From NCBI GenBank assembly GCA_023101885.1, contig JALPQD010000390.1:1289257-1353256 (forward strand): a DNA stretch of 64,000 nucleotides. The letters are read 5' to 3'. The position numbers and the translations under genes are program-made. The notes below the pieces were generated by a model. The model ran no database searches. It saw only the letters and a program-made list of their open reading frames with translations, and was not told the DNA's origin. Shown piece by piece: positions 35,086 through 47,398 of this stretch. Position 1 is the stretch's first letter, and each line of letters starts with the position of its first letter. The DNA comes from Typhlomys cinereus (Eukaryota > Chordata > Mammalia > Rodentia > Platacanthomyidae).

Positions 35086-35911
35086 CACATATTATAGTAA
35101 TAGAACATAATAATTTAAAGCTAATGCATTCATCTTGTCCTCTTCACTTAACTTTCAAAGTATCATCCCTTTTTTTACAAACCTATTTATGGAAGAAGAG
35201 TTGTTTCATAAAGTAATGATTAGGCCTTATTATATTTTCATTCTAATTTACATTTTTGTTTCTCAAACTATATTAGATTGGAAGACATAATAGTTAAAAT
35301 ACCAGAACATTTATATAGTTCTTTGAAGAACAGTTGGAACTTGGTCTAACATTCTTGATAACAATGCTGTGAAAAATAAACACTGCATATAGGTTATATT
35401 CACTTATAGAAAATCCATTTTTCAGCACAGCTTATTCATGAAACACCAGACAGAAGCAAACCACAGGAGATTAGGAAACTGGAGACTCAGTGAGCAAAAA
35501 GTCTCAGTGGACCAAAACAGAATATAGGGGAAGCTGGTTTTCATTAATCCAAGAAACAAACACATCAATGCACAATGACATGACAGTGAGAATTTATTTT
35601 ATAAGTTGAAACACAGTAACCACTCAAATATTCTAAAATTATGATTTTACTCCCACATAGCCTTCATCCCTCTTGTATCTCTGCTTGTTTTTATGCTTTA
35701 AATTGATTTTTTTCTGTTCAGAGAAAAAGATGTTTTAAGTGTTTTCTCACCAAATCTCACAAACACACATGTGCACACACGCACACACACACACACCTGT
35801 GTGTGTGTGAGAGAGAATACATACAAATATTCTTTATGTGTATGTGTACTGAATATATGCATATGCAGTATTAAAAAGCGGCAAGCATAATAATCTCAAA
35901 ATACATTTTCA
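35086..35911. other. No gene seen; CA/TG inverted stretch
   Basis: AT-rich non-coding sequence. At about 35774-35809 a CA run is followed directly by a GT run, giving a small inverted repeat of alternating purine and pyrimidine. Confidence 0.5.
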
Positions 35912-36216
35912 GGGCTGGAGAGGTGGCCCAGGGGTTAAGCCTCCGCCTTCCAGGTGGAAGGTACTGAGTTCGGATCCCAGATCCCACGTATAGACGCCAG
36001 GCAGAAGCGGGGGCGGCCTGCGCTTCTGGTCCTGGTAGGGCGGAGCCTGTGAATCCCGGGGCAGAAGGAGGTGGAGGCGTCCATGGTGGTTCGCGAATTC
36101 GTCTGTGGTTCTACACATACACGGGCACAGACACACACACGCGCGGGCACATACACACGCACATGCACAAAGTTGAATAAATAATAATAATAAAAAAATT
36201 TTAAAAAAAGTTTAAA
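35912..36216 (+). repeat. tRNA-headed SINE, copy 4
   Basis: gggctggagaggtggccc head, GC-rich body, CA/GC-rich end and an (AAT)n/A-rich tail. It is flanked by a long target-site duplication 'aaatacattttcagggct' at about 35899-35916 and 36218-36235, overlapping the first bases of the SINE. It is one of the least decayed copies. Confidence 0.9.
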
Positions 36217-36313
36217 AAAAATACATTTTCAGGGCTCATGACTGCTAGTCATTCTGGATTTAAACAGAGATGGACATCATTCGAATTCCATTTCAAGGTT
36301 TTTTTAGCAATCT

Positions 36314-37258
36314 TTATATGAAGATACTCTGTACCTTTCTCCCCATCCTTTGAAAAGCACACTTGACATCTTTGTTTCTCAAGCTATATATCAAGGGATT
36401 TAACATGGGGATAATAAGGGTATAAAAGATAGAAGCCACCTTATCAGTTTCAAAGGAGTGGCTGGACTGGGGCTGAACATACATGAATATCAACGTGCCA
36501 TAGAAGATGGTGATGACAGTCAGGTGAGACCCACAGGTGGAGAAAGCCTTGTGCCTGCCCTCAGCAGACTTCATCCTGAGAATTGCCATGAGGATGAGCA
36601 GATAGGACACAAGGACAACTAGGAGAGAGGACACCAAATTAAAAGCAGATAAGATTAAAATTATCTCTTCAATGTCATGTGTATCTGAGCAGACCAAAGT
36701 TAGCAAAGGGAGGCTGTCACAATAGAAATGTCTGATGGCATTGTAGCCACAGAAAGACAATGTGAAAATCTTTATGGTGACCAGAAGAGACACAACTGTG
36801 CTGTAGACATAGGGAATTGCCACTAGTACCCAACATAAACTTTGTGACATAATGACAGTGTAGAGGAGAGGTTTGCAGATGGCCACATAGCGGTCATAGG
36901 ACATGGCAGAAAGTATGAACAGTTCACTAATAATGAATGCTATGAAAAAAGTTAACTGCATAGCACAGAGGGAAGTGGATATTGTATTATGTTCTACAAC
37001 AAAATTTATCAGCATCTTGGGTCCCACTGCTGTAGAATAACCAAGGTCAGTGATAGCGAGGTGTCTGAGGAAGAAGTACATGGGCGTCTGAAGCCTAGCG
37101 TCCACCATGGTCAGGATGATCATGCCCAAATTGCCCATCAGTGAAGTCAGGTAGATGATGAGGAATAGCCCAAACAGTGGGGCCTGGAGCTCAGGGCGGT
37201 CAGTGATGCCCATCAGGATGAATTCAGTCACTGTTGTGAGATTGTGTGTTTCCATCAA
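36314..37258 (-). CDS. Or8k: Olfactory receptor, OR8K-like (intact)
   Basis: Intact 314-residue odorant receptor. It starts with two methionines (MMETHNLT); the second aligns with the start of the sister genes, and both are possible. Seen: N6-L-T, GN at 42-43, PMYFFL at 59-64, C98, MSYDRYVAIC at 119-128, cysteines 170, 180 and 190, SY at 218-219, KAFSTCGSHL at 237-246, PMLNPLIYSLRN at 284-295. It is the most divergent of the OR8K-like set: AICKPL instead of AICNPL, SQSLCWVL instead of SQRLCQVL, NAIRHFYCDSLPLL in the second loop and FETDKV in the third. The acceptor-like CAG found just upstream of the ATG in units 1 and 2 is not visible here. Ligand unknown; membrane location and Golf coupling follow from the family. 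Confidence 0.95.
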   Translation of the reverse strand: MMETHNLTTVTEFILMGITDRPELQAPLFGLFLIIYLTSLMGNLGMIILTMVDARLQTPMYFFLRHLAITDLGYSTAVGPKMLINFVVEHNTISTSLCAMQLTFFIAFIISELFILSAMSYDRYVAICKPLLYTVIMSQSLCWVLVAIPYVYSTVVSLLVTIKIFTLSFCGYNAIRHFYCDSLPLLTLVCSDTHDIEEIILILSAFNLVSSLLVVLVSYLLILMAILRMKSAEGRHKAFSTCGSHLTVITIFYGTLIFMYVQPQSSHSFETDKVASIFYTLIIPMLNPLIYSLRNKDVKCAFQRMGRKVQSIFI

Positions 37259-39039
37259 GGCGAATCAGAAAATCTGTTCTGGATAAAGACATCTGCATGT
37301 TTAATTGCCTTTAAATATCCCCTCGGGGATTTGTTATTTAATCTAATATAAATTTTAAAAAATTCAATGTTGTCAATTTAACATTTTTGAAAATAAATCC
37401 ATCTGCACAATACCCATGTAAAGATAAGCATTTTTATTGTACCTAATATATTTACAATAACATTATGGCAATTTCATGTTGCAATATGATGCATTATTCA
37501 AGCCTATAACACTATGAAGATTTACCTACAATATTTTGTATGTAGACCATTCTCTTTGTAAGTGTAGTACAGATCAGTATTTGCCAGATTTTTTTTAATA
37601 GGAAACACTGGAATTGTCTATATTTAAAGTAATAAACAGAATGTAAGCAAATTATATTATTTTTTCTCATGCTTCTCTTAGGAGAGTCATTTCAGATATT
37701 TTCCTTTGCTGTGACCATTCAGCATATCTTTAGAACTATTTAGAAAGGCAAGGAGATTTAGTTGGCTCATGTGTCTATGATACCTAGACGTTGCTCATAA
37801 ACATCATGACCATACATATTTAAAAAGAATCACTGGTTACAATAAGTTACCTGAAAGTGTTTTCTTCTTTGTGTATGATTGTGGACATTCTGCAGTATAG
37901 AGAATTTCCTGCTTATTAGATCTAAATGGATAAGTAAGAGAGACATAAATCAAGTACAATGGAATACATATCTACCCATCCTAGCTAAGATTAAATTTAA
38001 CGATGTGCTTTTAAAAATATATTTCAACCTTCTTTTTAAATTGTTTTGACCATGAATATTTTTGTTTTCTTTTTCCATTACCTATACCCATTCCTTCCCA
38101 TCCTTTCCATTTACCTCCCTCTCCAGGGTTTCATTACGATGCAAGGCACTAGGTCCTCTCTAGAATGCCTGGTTTCATTAGTGATTGTGCACCCTTCATG
38201 GTACTAAATGGCCCAACAGTGTTCAGGTTGTAGAATATAGAGTTTTCCCAGCTCTTTTATCTAGGACTAGTTCCATACAGCCCCTCAGGGTAGTGTCTTA
38301 TCTGATGGAACCTTCTCTGTTTCAACAGTATGATTTAACTTTTATTACTTTCCTATTTTTACAGCTATCTTAATAAAAGTTCAATGTGAGTTTTCATTGT
38401 CCATGTTAACTTTCTGCAATAGTGCATTTTCATTGCAGTTGAGATATACTAAGTTTTATGTAGCAAATCTGATACATAAATTTCCTCCTAAGAACTTAGG
38501 TAAACAGGAGTAACTCCAAGCCAAGTAAGAGAGGGAGACTATGCTAAAATTTTACTATTTAATTAACACTCAATATTACATTATGGTTATGAAACAGAAC
38601 ATGAGTGATGCTGAGAACCACAACTGGCCAACGTGCAAAGTAACATGAATTATGGACAGCTGGACCCCCAACAGAGTATAGTAATGACTCTCCATCAGTT
38701 AATCAGAAGCGACTAAAAATAGAAACTGAGGCCAGAGCTAAATAAGACCATTTGTGAATTACTGGAGACATGGGACACTGAATAACACTGTCCTTTTTAC
38801 CTGTTATGAAACCTCTGTCTTCATTTTCCAGCAAAGATTCTTAACATGGGTTTCTGAGATATATTTATGAGGTACTTTTTTTTTTTTAAAGCTATGTAGA
38901 TTGTCCCAGAGGACATCCCAAGCAATTTGTTGATTCCCTGTAAAACGTTAAAAGACTCATGAGATGGAGGTTATTCCTTCTCAGGGAGTGCTACAGATTG
39001 CCAGCGTGCTGCTCAAAAATTGATGACCAGTGAGCCTAA
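37259..39039. other. Unit 3 upstream flank of OR
   Basis: Non-coding and more diverged from the other units, but 'atcccaagcaatttgttgatt' (38915) and 'aaagactcatgagatgg' (38950) match 60801 and 60836 in unit 4, so the same structure is present up to about 39000. The OR fossil that follows in units 2 and 4 is absent. 38050-38190 (pyrimidine-rich, then 'ccagggtttcatta') resembles 63930-64000 and may be a repeat. The open frame at 38185-38373 is unsupported. Confidence 0.5.
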
Positions 39040-40140
39040 GGGACTGGGGGAGGGGACTTTATTCTTGTTTACAATTATTCATTATACTTCATGATTCAAC
39101 TTGGCAGGAGAATTCCTTCAATGCCAGGAGTTAAGGGAGTTGGTCACACCATATCTACAGGAACTTCTGGAAGAGGAACAAACCTTACTTGCCAGAGTGC
39201 AAATCTATCCAAGTATGGTGAAAAATATGCCAAACTTACTGAGCCAACTCCTCCATTTTATCCACCTGCCTAGAGACTGGTTTTACTCACTATGGCTTGG
39301 GTCTTCCCTTATTAATCAATCTCCTTCTGTGTTACCCAGGGCCTTCCTCAACTGCTAACTAATATTTCACATTAAGTGCCAGCTTCCATATTCAATTGTG
39401 TATTCAAATGCAGAAATTCAGTTTTCTGTACTTATTTATTCAGTTAATTTATGGTACAACAATTCCCAATTACTCACACAGGATTGGTGATAGGCACTAA
39501 AAGACATCTCAATACTTAATTTTCTACAACAGCATAACCTGAAATAGCTAAGATTCAAAGAGAAAGACAGCTTTCTTACTTGTTTGCTTTTTGCTCTTGC
39601 TTTTGTTTTTTGTAAACATTTCTAATGCAAAGCAGGCTGGCCTATAGCCCAGGAATCTCTTTGACCTGCTAATGCTCCTCCTTCCACCTTTGAGTGCTGG
39701 GATTTTAGATGTGCATTAGCATACTTGATTTAGGAGGCTCTGGAGCTGAAATTTAGGGCTTCATGGATCTTAAGTATAGCAGTCACTCTACATTATTACA
39801 GATCAATTCACAATCAAATAGCTTAAGGGATAAAGGGGTTTTATTCTGGCTTACAATTATTGTCTGTTTACAGTTCCTTGTGCAGTTTTGCAGGAGAATC
39901 CACAGCAACACCAAGGGGACCAAGGAAACTGGTTGCACCGAATCCACAGGACTCATAGGAACAATCCTGTTTCTAGACTAGAATGTCTTGCAAAATATGC
40001 AGAAGGGTGACAACTTCCTCAATCAGTCCCCTCTTTTTTATTCACCTGTCTGAGGATCAGCCCCACCCACCATGGGCTGAGTCTTACCCATCAACCAGAC
40101 AATCTCTTTCAGGCTTGATCCAGGCTTAAATCAAATATCA
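39040..40140. mobile_element. ERV-like repeat copies (same family as 63500-63850)
   Basis: Two related segments, 39090-39360 and 39820-40140, share with 63500-63850 the order: 'taagggataaagggg'/'ggcttaagggaagaagggt', 'ttttattctggcttacaatt', 'gcaggagaatcc', 'cttacttgccagag', 'caatcagt', 'cccacccaccatggg'. I think this is internal sequence of a MaLR-type ERV, from resemblance to such elements; the family name is not certain. The open frames at 39091-39273, 39101-39358 and 39763-39981 are within it and are not genes. Confidence 0.4.
39600..39730 (-). repeat. B1-like SINE, antisense
   Basis: 'gcaggctggcctatagccc', 'aggaatctctttgacctgc', 'cctccttccacctttgag' and 'tgctgggattttagatgtgc' are diverged forms of antisense B1 text. 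It separates the two ERV-like segments. Confidence 0.65.
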
Positions 40141-40148
40141 TTTTTTAA

Positions 40149-40214
40149 CATTTTTTATTATTATTTCCGCTCATACAAACTTAGTAGGTACACCGGATCC
40201 CTCCCTTCCTCAAC
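40149..40214 (-). mobile_element. Minimal L1 3' end insertion (about 65 bp)
   Basis: Poly(T), 'tttccgctcatacaaactt' and 'agtaggtacaccgg' followed by CT-rich sequence: the last few dozen bases of L1 in reverse. Flanks share 'tatcattttttaa' (40136-40148 and about 40215-40230), a likely target-site duplication. Confidence 0.8.
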
Positions 40215-42460
40215 TATCATTTTTTTAAACAAACTTGTTCATAGCTCTGACCGAACTGTCAACATTCTTTTTAACTATGACATGAGGTAGGTATTATACC
40301 ATCTAAGCCATAACTCCAGCAAAATTCTTGTCTCCTTTCTATGAATATATTTGTCTTTCCTTTACATCATGAGCATTTTGAATGTCCTTTCCACTTTTCT
40401 ATTTCCCATGATACTGGATGTACATTTTAATTATCCTCTCATTATTTGTAATGCTGGAGATCAAATCCAGTGTCATATATTCATTGAGCTAATATTCTAC
40501 AACTGAGTTACAGTGATGCAATATGTATCATTGACTAGTAAGAAATTCTGATAGTTGAAGAAGTGATCATGTGACTAGTAGTGAAACAAATTTCCTAATA
40601 AAAATAAGAAATATTGTAAGAGTTTCTGTGGGTGTATATATTTGCCATTAATTAAACTTAATAATTTGTGTATGAATTTATAATTTGTCTGAAATCCACT
40701 TGTAAGTTTTTTAGTTATTTTAAAGTTTATGTGTGAATACAATGAATTCATGCTATTTTCTCCTCTCACTACCCATTGTCATCTTACTGTCTTTCCTAAT
40801 ACAAACTCTCTTCTTATCTTCATATTGATCTCCTTCTCACTTTCATATCATTTGTGCATGTAGACCAGTGAGATTCATGTGGATTGCTTTTATTAGCCTG
40901 TACTTTAGCATTGCCTGATGGATGGATGATATGCCAATGGGCATAATATTAGCTCCCCTTGCCTTCCCATGTAGCACTGACTTTCAATAGTCTCTGAGGA
41001 ACATGTGAGATCATTTAAGGTACTGCTTCTTTTAGGGTGAAATATTTTTAGGTCAAATCTTGTTCAGAACTTTATGCAACGTACCAATGGTGTCTTTGAA
41101 AAATAAAATGAGTGATGCAATGCAATACAAATGTAAACAGAAATGTAGTAATAAGAAAACAAGGACAAACTCCTCTAGGGAAGTTCTATTTCAGTACTGG
41201 CTCAGCTCTGACTTTCACAACCACATACCACAACTTGAAATATTTGACATCTGTTGGGATGTTATATTTAGGGTATCTTTTAAATTTCAAAAGATTGTTA
41301 ACATTTATGATTTTGAATGCAGACTTAATAACCACTAATTTTGTAATATGAACAATTATATAAAATTTGTACCTGCTGCAATGACAACTAACATGTCTTT
41401 TTTGACGTTCTGTGTACATGATGATTTGATCTCTTTTCAGGTGACATCTTGCACAAATAGATTCCAGTTTCCCTAAACAAAAAGTGGATGTTTCAGTAAG
41501 TTATATTTCTTCAAATATTCTGTCTTAGATCCCCTTTGTTATGCCATTTTTCCACTGTGTTCCACAATGTGAACATAAATCATAATGAAGCACAGAAGTA
41601 AACAAAAAACACAGTGTTTGTAGACGTATCCTAGCAGTCTATATATTTTTACATATCTTTCTTATATTAAATATGATTAAAATTTTGTAACAGTTGTAAA
41701 ATATGAAATTGTACTAACTCAGTATTTCACAGATAATGAAATTATATGTGAGCTCTTATATGTAACATTTTACTTGTATATACTAAATTTCAAAAAGTAA
41801 ATAGATTGCTCGATGAGTAGTCGCTCATGAAAGGAATGTTCCTTTGAAAGTGACTAAAGTGGACTATGAAATATGAAATGCTGGGCCATTGAGTTGAACT
41901 AATCTCCACAGTTGCCATTTCAATGTAGGTCATGATCATCTACAGGTTTTCACTTTTTTTTGTTAGTACAGATATTAGAGATTTTCTTTCAGTTTATCAG
42001 AAAACATACAGTATTGTGCAAATATATCTATGTGAACATTTTACTGACATAGCAATTTATCTCTGTGAATATTTCCTGGAAATTAAAATGATTTATTACA
42101 TGTGCATCTGAATAAACCAATAGGTAATGATTAAATTTATAGTATTATCCCTCAAATGCTTAGTTATACAAGCTCAATAGGTAACCCCTTATATATATAA
42201 GATCAATTATACTAAATATTATAAATATTAAAAGAAAACATAAGCCTAGTAGCATGCAGGCAGGGGGCTATGTATATCACACCCAGAGGATGGTACAAGT
42301 CCTACCACTCACTTGAGACATGACATAGTCTATATTGTGGACTGTCTCAGTATCTTCTTCCCTACCATATTGCCAAATAAGAGCAAATCAATGAATTGAA
42401 TGCCAAGAGAATTGTTGTCACTTGATCTTAAGAGGAAAGTCAGTTACAAAATGTAATAAC
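40215..42460. other. No gene seen; old SINE remnants
   Basis: AT-rich non-coding sequence. 40452-40527 resembles antisense tRNA-derived SINE text ('tgctggagatcaaatccag', 'tacaactgagttacag'), heavily decayed. The overlapping frames at 41060-41351 and 41186-41419 show no domain features. Confidence 0.45.
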
Positions 42461-42543
42461 ACCCTTCCGCACCCCGTGCCTCCGGCCGGTTCATATGTGT
42501 GCGGTCCAGCTGGGCCTCATGCTGCGACCTAGGAATTAATTCC

Positions 42544-43510
42544 ATAATGTTAGACTCCAACAAGAACAAACCCACGGAAAATGGCCAAGAAAGCCTGACT
42601 CAGGATAACGACTTTCAAAATATGATCATTACCATGTTCAATACTATGAAAGAGGAAATCCGGGAGGAATTACATAATCGAATCAATCACTTTGAAGAGG
42701 AACACAACAGACACTTGGAGGAGTTGAGAAAAACAGTGCAAGAAACAAAAACTGGCATAGAGCAGTTAAAACAGACTCAAGCAGAATTTAAAACTGAGCT
42801 ACAAGACAAGTTATCTTGAACCCAGAACTCCAGAGAGTCTTATCAACAGAACTAACGAAGAAGAAAACAGAATTTCAGACCTTGAAGATAAAGTGGGAAT
42901 ACTAACCAGCTCAATGGAAGAGGTTGTTAAAGCCAAAAAGATACTTGAGAGAAATATCCAAGAGGTATGGGACACCCTGAAGAAGCCTAACATGCGTATT
43001 CATGGAATACCAGAGCAAGAATCTCAAAATACCACCCCTGAGGAAATTTTTCAAATGATCATGAAGGAAAACTTTCCTCATCTAAAAAAAGAGAGGCCCA
43101 TCCATATACAAGAGGCATTCCGCACCCCAAACAGATACGACCAAAACAGAAGCACGCCACGGCAAATAATAGTTAAAACACTCCACATTCAAGATAAAGA
43201 ACTGGTGCTGAGAGCTTCAAGGGAGAAAAAACAAGTCACTTTTAAAGGTAAACCTATTAAAATAACAAATGACTTCTCAGTCGAAACAGTAAAAGCAAGA
43301 AGAGCTTGGAGAGACATACTTAAAGTATTGAATGAACAAAAATGTCAACCCAGGCTGATTTACAAAACTATCCGTCATGATCGAGGGAGAAAGAAAAATC
43401 TTCCAGCACAAAGACAACTTGAAGGGTTACATGTCCACCAAACCAGGCCTTCAAAAATTGCTAAAAATGACACTCAAGCGTAAAGAAAAAAACAGGCATA
43501 TCCAGGAGAA
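42544..43510 (+). pseudogene. L1 ORF1 (ORF1p), two frameshifts
   Basis: ORF1p is the trimeric RNA-binding chaperone of L1. The first part (to 42819) encodes a coiled coil rich in E, K and Q (for example EEIREELHNRINHFEEEHNR). A 1-nt frame change near 42815 moves to another frame that carries the coiled-coil end and RNA-recognition-like domain (MRIHGIPEQE, RPIHIQEAFRTPN, RQIIVKTLHI). A second frame change near 43365 leads to the C-terminal part (KIFQHKDNLKGYM in the third frame). The open frame of the middle part ends at 43483 with an out-of-frame tail. Confidence 0.85.
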
Positions 43511-43576
43511 CAGAAGGCAAGTATAACATCATTAACAGTGAAGCAATATACTTATAAACACTACTAAACATAATAA

Positions 43577-46500
43577 ATGTCTGGAATTAAAAATAGTTTC
43601 TCCATTATAACACTAAATGTTAATGGAATTAATTCACCGATCAAGAGACACAGATTACAAACTTGGATTAAAAATCACAATCCATCAATCAGCTGCTTGC
43701 AGGAAACCCATCTCACCACAAAAGATAGGCACGCTCTAAAAATAAAAGGCTGGTCAACAATTCTACAAGTAAATGGAAGCAGAAAACAGGCAGGGGTAGC
43801 CATTATGATATCAGACAAAGTGGATTTCAAACCAAAGAAAATTATAAGAGACACGGATGGATACTACATTTTATTCACAGGTACAATTCACCAGGAAGAC
43901 TTCACAATACTGAACATATATGCACTCAATACGGGCCCCTCCACATTCATTAAGAAAACCCTACAGCATCTATAGCAAGAAATCAACCCCCAAACGATAA
44001 TTCGTGGGGATTTCAACACCATCCTCCCAACATGGGATAGATCAACAGGTCAAAAGCTTAACAGAGACACTTTGGAACTTAACCAAACCCTGAAAGAAAT
44101 GGACCTTACAGATCTCTATCGAACTTTTCACCCACGCAACAAAGAATACACATTTTTCTCAGCAGCACACAGAACTTTCTTCAAAATAGATCACATATTG
44201 GCCACAAAACGAATTTACACATATACAAAAAGTTGAAATTCTAACCTGTGCCCTATCAGACCACCAAGGCCTAAAGCTGGACATCCACAACACATCAAAC
44301 AAGAGAAAATACACTAACTCCTGGAAACTTAACAGTGTGATGCTGAATGAGAACTGGATTCAGGAAGAAATTAAAAAGGAAACTCAAGATTTCCTGAAAG
44401 TGAATGATAACGAAAATACAACTTACCAAAATCTCTGGGACATAATGAAAGCTGTCCTAAGAGGTAAGTTCATAGCTCTTCATGCCTACATCAAAAAAAA
44501 TGGAAACGTCAGAAATAAACAACTTAACAATGCAGCTTAAAGCTTTAGAGAAACTAGAGCAATCTGATCCCCAAAGTAGTAGAAGAGAGGAGATTAGCAA
44601 AATAAGGGGAGAAATATCTGAAATCACGATTAAGAAAACTATAGAAAAAATCAACCAGTCAAAAAGCTGGTTCTTTGAAAAAATCAATAAGATTGATACA
44701 CCCCTAGCTAAATTAACCAAAAGCAATAGAGAGAAAAACCCAAATTAACAAAATCAGAAATGAACATGGAGTTATCACTACTGATACCCAAGAAATCCAG
44801 AGAATTATAACATCATATTTCAAAAACTTATACTCTGGGAAGGTTGACAACACAAAAGAGATGGATGAATTTCTAAGTAAACACAACTTACCTAAATTGA
44901 ATCAGGAAGTTGTGAGTTATTTAAATAGTCCTCTAACATATAAGGAAATTGAGGAAGTAATCTCGAATCTTCCCACCAAAATGTCCTGGACCAGATGGAT
45001 TCAGCACAGAGTTCTACCAGACATTTAAGGAGTTAATAACACCAATAATCCTTAAACTGTTGCATCAAATAGCAAAGGAAGGAACACTACCAAATTCCTT
45101 CTATGAAGCTAATATCGTTTTAATCCCAAAACCTAATAAAGACTCACTTAAAAAAGAAAACTATAGGCCGATCTCTCTGATAAACACAGACACAAAGAAT
45201 CTCAACAAAGTTTTAGCAAATCGGATTCAAAAACATATTAAAAAGATTATTCACGGGGACCAAGTAGGCTTCATCCCCGGCACACAAGGTTGCTTCAACA
45301 TACACAAATCAATAAATGTAATTCATCATGTAAACCAGTCCAAAGTTCAAGACCACATGATACTCTCGATAGATGCAGAAAATGTTTTTATCAAGATCCA
45401 ACAGTCTTTTATGATCAAAGCGCTAGAGACAGTAGGAATGGAAGGAACCTTTATCAATATAATAAAAGCTGTATACAACAAGCCCACAGCAAGGATTATG
45501 CTCAATGGGGAACCATTGGAAGCATTCCCACTTTGATCAAGAACTAGACAAGGCTGTCCACTCTCACCACTTCTATTCAATATTGTACTTGAAGTCTTAG
45601 CTGAAGCCACAAGACAAGAAAGTGACATAAGAGGGATTCAAATCGGCAAGGAAGAAGTCAAGCTATCCCTATTTGCAGATGACATGATTTTATACTTGAG
45701 TGACCCCAAAAACTCCACCAGGAAGCTCCTGGAACTAATTGAGAAGTTCAGCAGGGTGGCAGGATACAAAATAAATGTGCAATAATCAGAGGCCTTCCTT
45801 CATGCCCAGGATGAAAGAAGTGAAATACATTGAGAGAAACAATCCCATTTACTATAGCCCCTAAAAAAATGAAATACCTTGGTATAAACCTAACCAAGGA
45901 GGTAAAAGACCTTTACAATGAAAACTTTAAAACCCTCAAGAAAGAAATTGCAGAAGACACCAGAAGGTGGAAAGACCTCCCATGTTGCTGGATTGGCAGA
46001 ATCAACATCGTAAAAATGACCATCCTACCAAAGGCAATATACAAATTCAGTGCTATACCAATCAAAATCCCAAAGCAATTCTTTAAAGAAGTTGACCAAA
46101 CTATCTCAAAATTCATATGGAGGCACAAAAGACCCAGGATAGCAAAGACAATCCTGAGTAACAAAAACACTGCTGGAGGTATTACCATACTGAACCTTAG
46201 TCTATATTACAAATCCATAGTTATAAAAACAGCCTGGTACTGGCTCCAAAATAGACACACAGATCAATGGATAAGGATTGAAGACCCAGATATAAGCCCA
46301 CAAAATTACAGCCATTTGGTCTTTGACAAAGGGGCCCAACGAATCCATTGGAAAAAGAACAGCATCTTCAACAAATGGTGCTGGAAAAACTGGATCTCCA
46401 CATGCAGAAGATTAAAGCTGGACCCGTACTTGTCACCATGTACAAGACTTAATTCCAAATGGATCAAGGACCTTGATATCAGGCCAGAGACTATAAAAAC

Positions 46501-47398
46501 CATAGTTGAAAGGATAGGGAACTCCCTCGAGTTGATTGGGCTAAGCCAACAGTTCCTAAACAGACATCCAATGGCACAGTCACTGCTACCAACTCTCAAC
46601 AGTTGGGATATGGTGAAATTAAAGAGCTTCTCTTCAGATAAAGAGTTTGTAACACGAGCTCAAAGGCAACCTACAGAATGGTAGAAAATCTTCACTAACC
46701 ATATATCTAATAGAGCTCTACTGTCCAGAGTGCACAAAGAACTTAGAAAACTAAACATCAAGGAAACCAATGGCCCAATTAAAAAATGGGCCCTGGAACT
46801 TAAAAGAAATTTTACCAGAGATGAAATTAAAATGTCTAACAAATATCTTAAAAAATGCTCCACTTCTTTAGCCATCAGGGAAATGCAAATCAAAACTTCC
46901 CTGAGATATCATCTCACCCCGGTCAGGATGGCAAAAATCCACAACACAAACAACAACAAATGCTGGAGAAGATGTGGAGAGAGGGGAACTCTCCTACATT
47001 GCTGGTGGGAGCGCAGGTTAATACAGCCACTCTGGCGAGCCGTCTGGAGATTCTTAAAGAAATTAAAGATTGAAATGCCATATGTCCCTGCGATTTCACT
47101 TTTGGGTATAACCCCCCATACAGCAGAGGTTCATCTCGATAGCACAAGCACGACCATGTTCATAACAGCACTGTTTACAATAACAGAGACATGGAATCAA
47201 CCCAAATGTCCAACAGTTGACGAGTGGATAAGGAAACAGTGGTACATCTGTACAATGGAGTACTACTCAGCCATCAAAAATGATGAATTACTGGAATTTG
47301 CCGGGAAATGGATGTCATTAGAAACAATTATATTAAGTGAAGTATCCCAGACCCAGAAAATTAAGCGCTGTATGTACTCCCTAATAAGTGGCTCCTAA
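43577..47398 (+). pseudogene. L1 ORF2 (endonuclease-reverse transcriptase), broken
   Basis: ORF2p cuts target DNA and copies L1 RNA by target-primed reverse transcription. Endonuclease: ITLNVNGINS at the N-terminus, QETHL, GDFNT (about 44006-44020) and DHIL. Lesions: in-frame TAG at 43973-43975, a frame change near 44234, another near 44480-44500, then a return to the third frame by 45060. RT: RPISL, QVGFIPG and the FADDM catalytic motif at 45672-45686. TGA at 45534-45536 and TAA at 45783-45785 interrupt it, followed by a frame change before 45830. TAG at 46682-46684 precedes the C-terminal cysteine/histidine segment ([16 protein letters not shown], 46963-47010). Confidence 0.9.

Noticed and set aside
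45830..46684. 284-residue intact gene
   Set aside because: It is part of L1 ORF2 between the reverse transcriptase core and the C-terminal segment, bounded by stops and frame changes.
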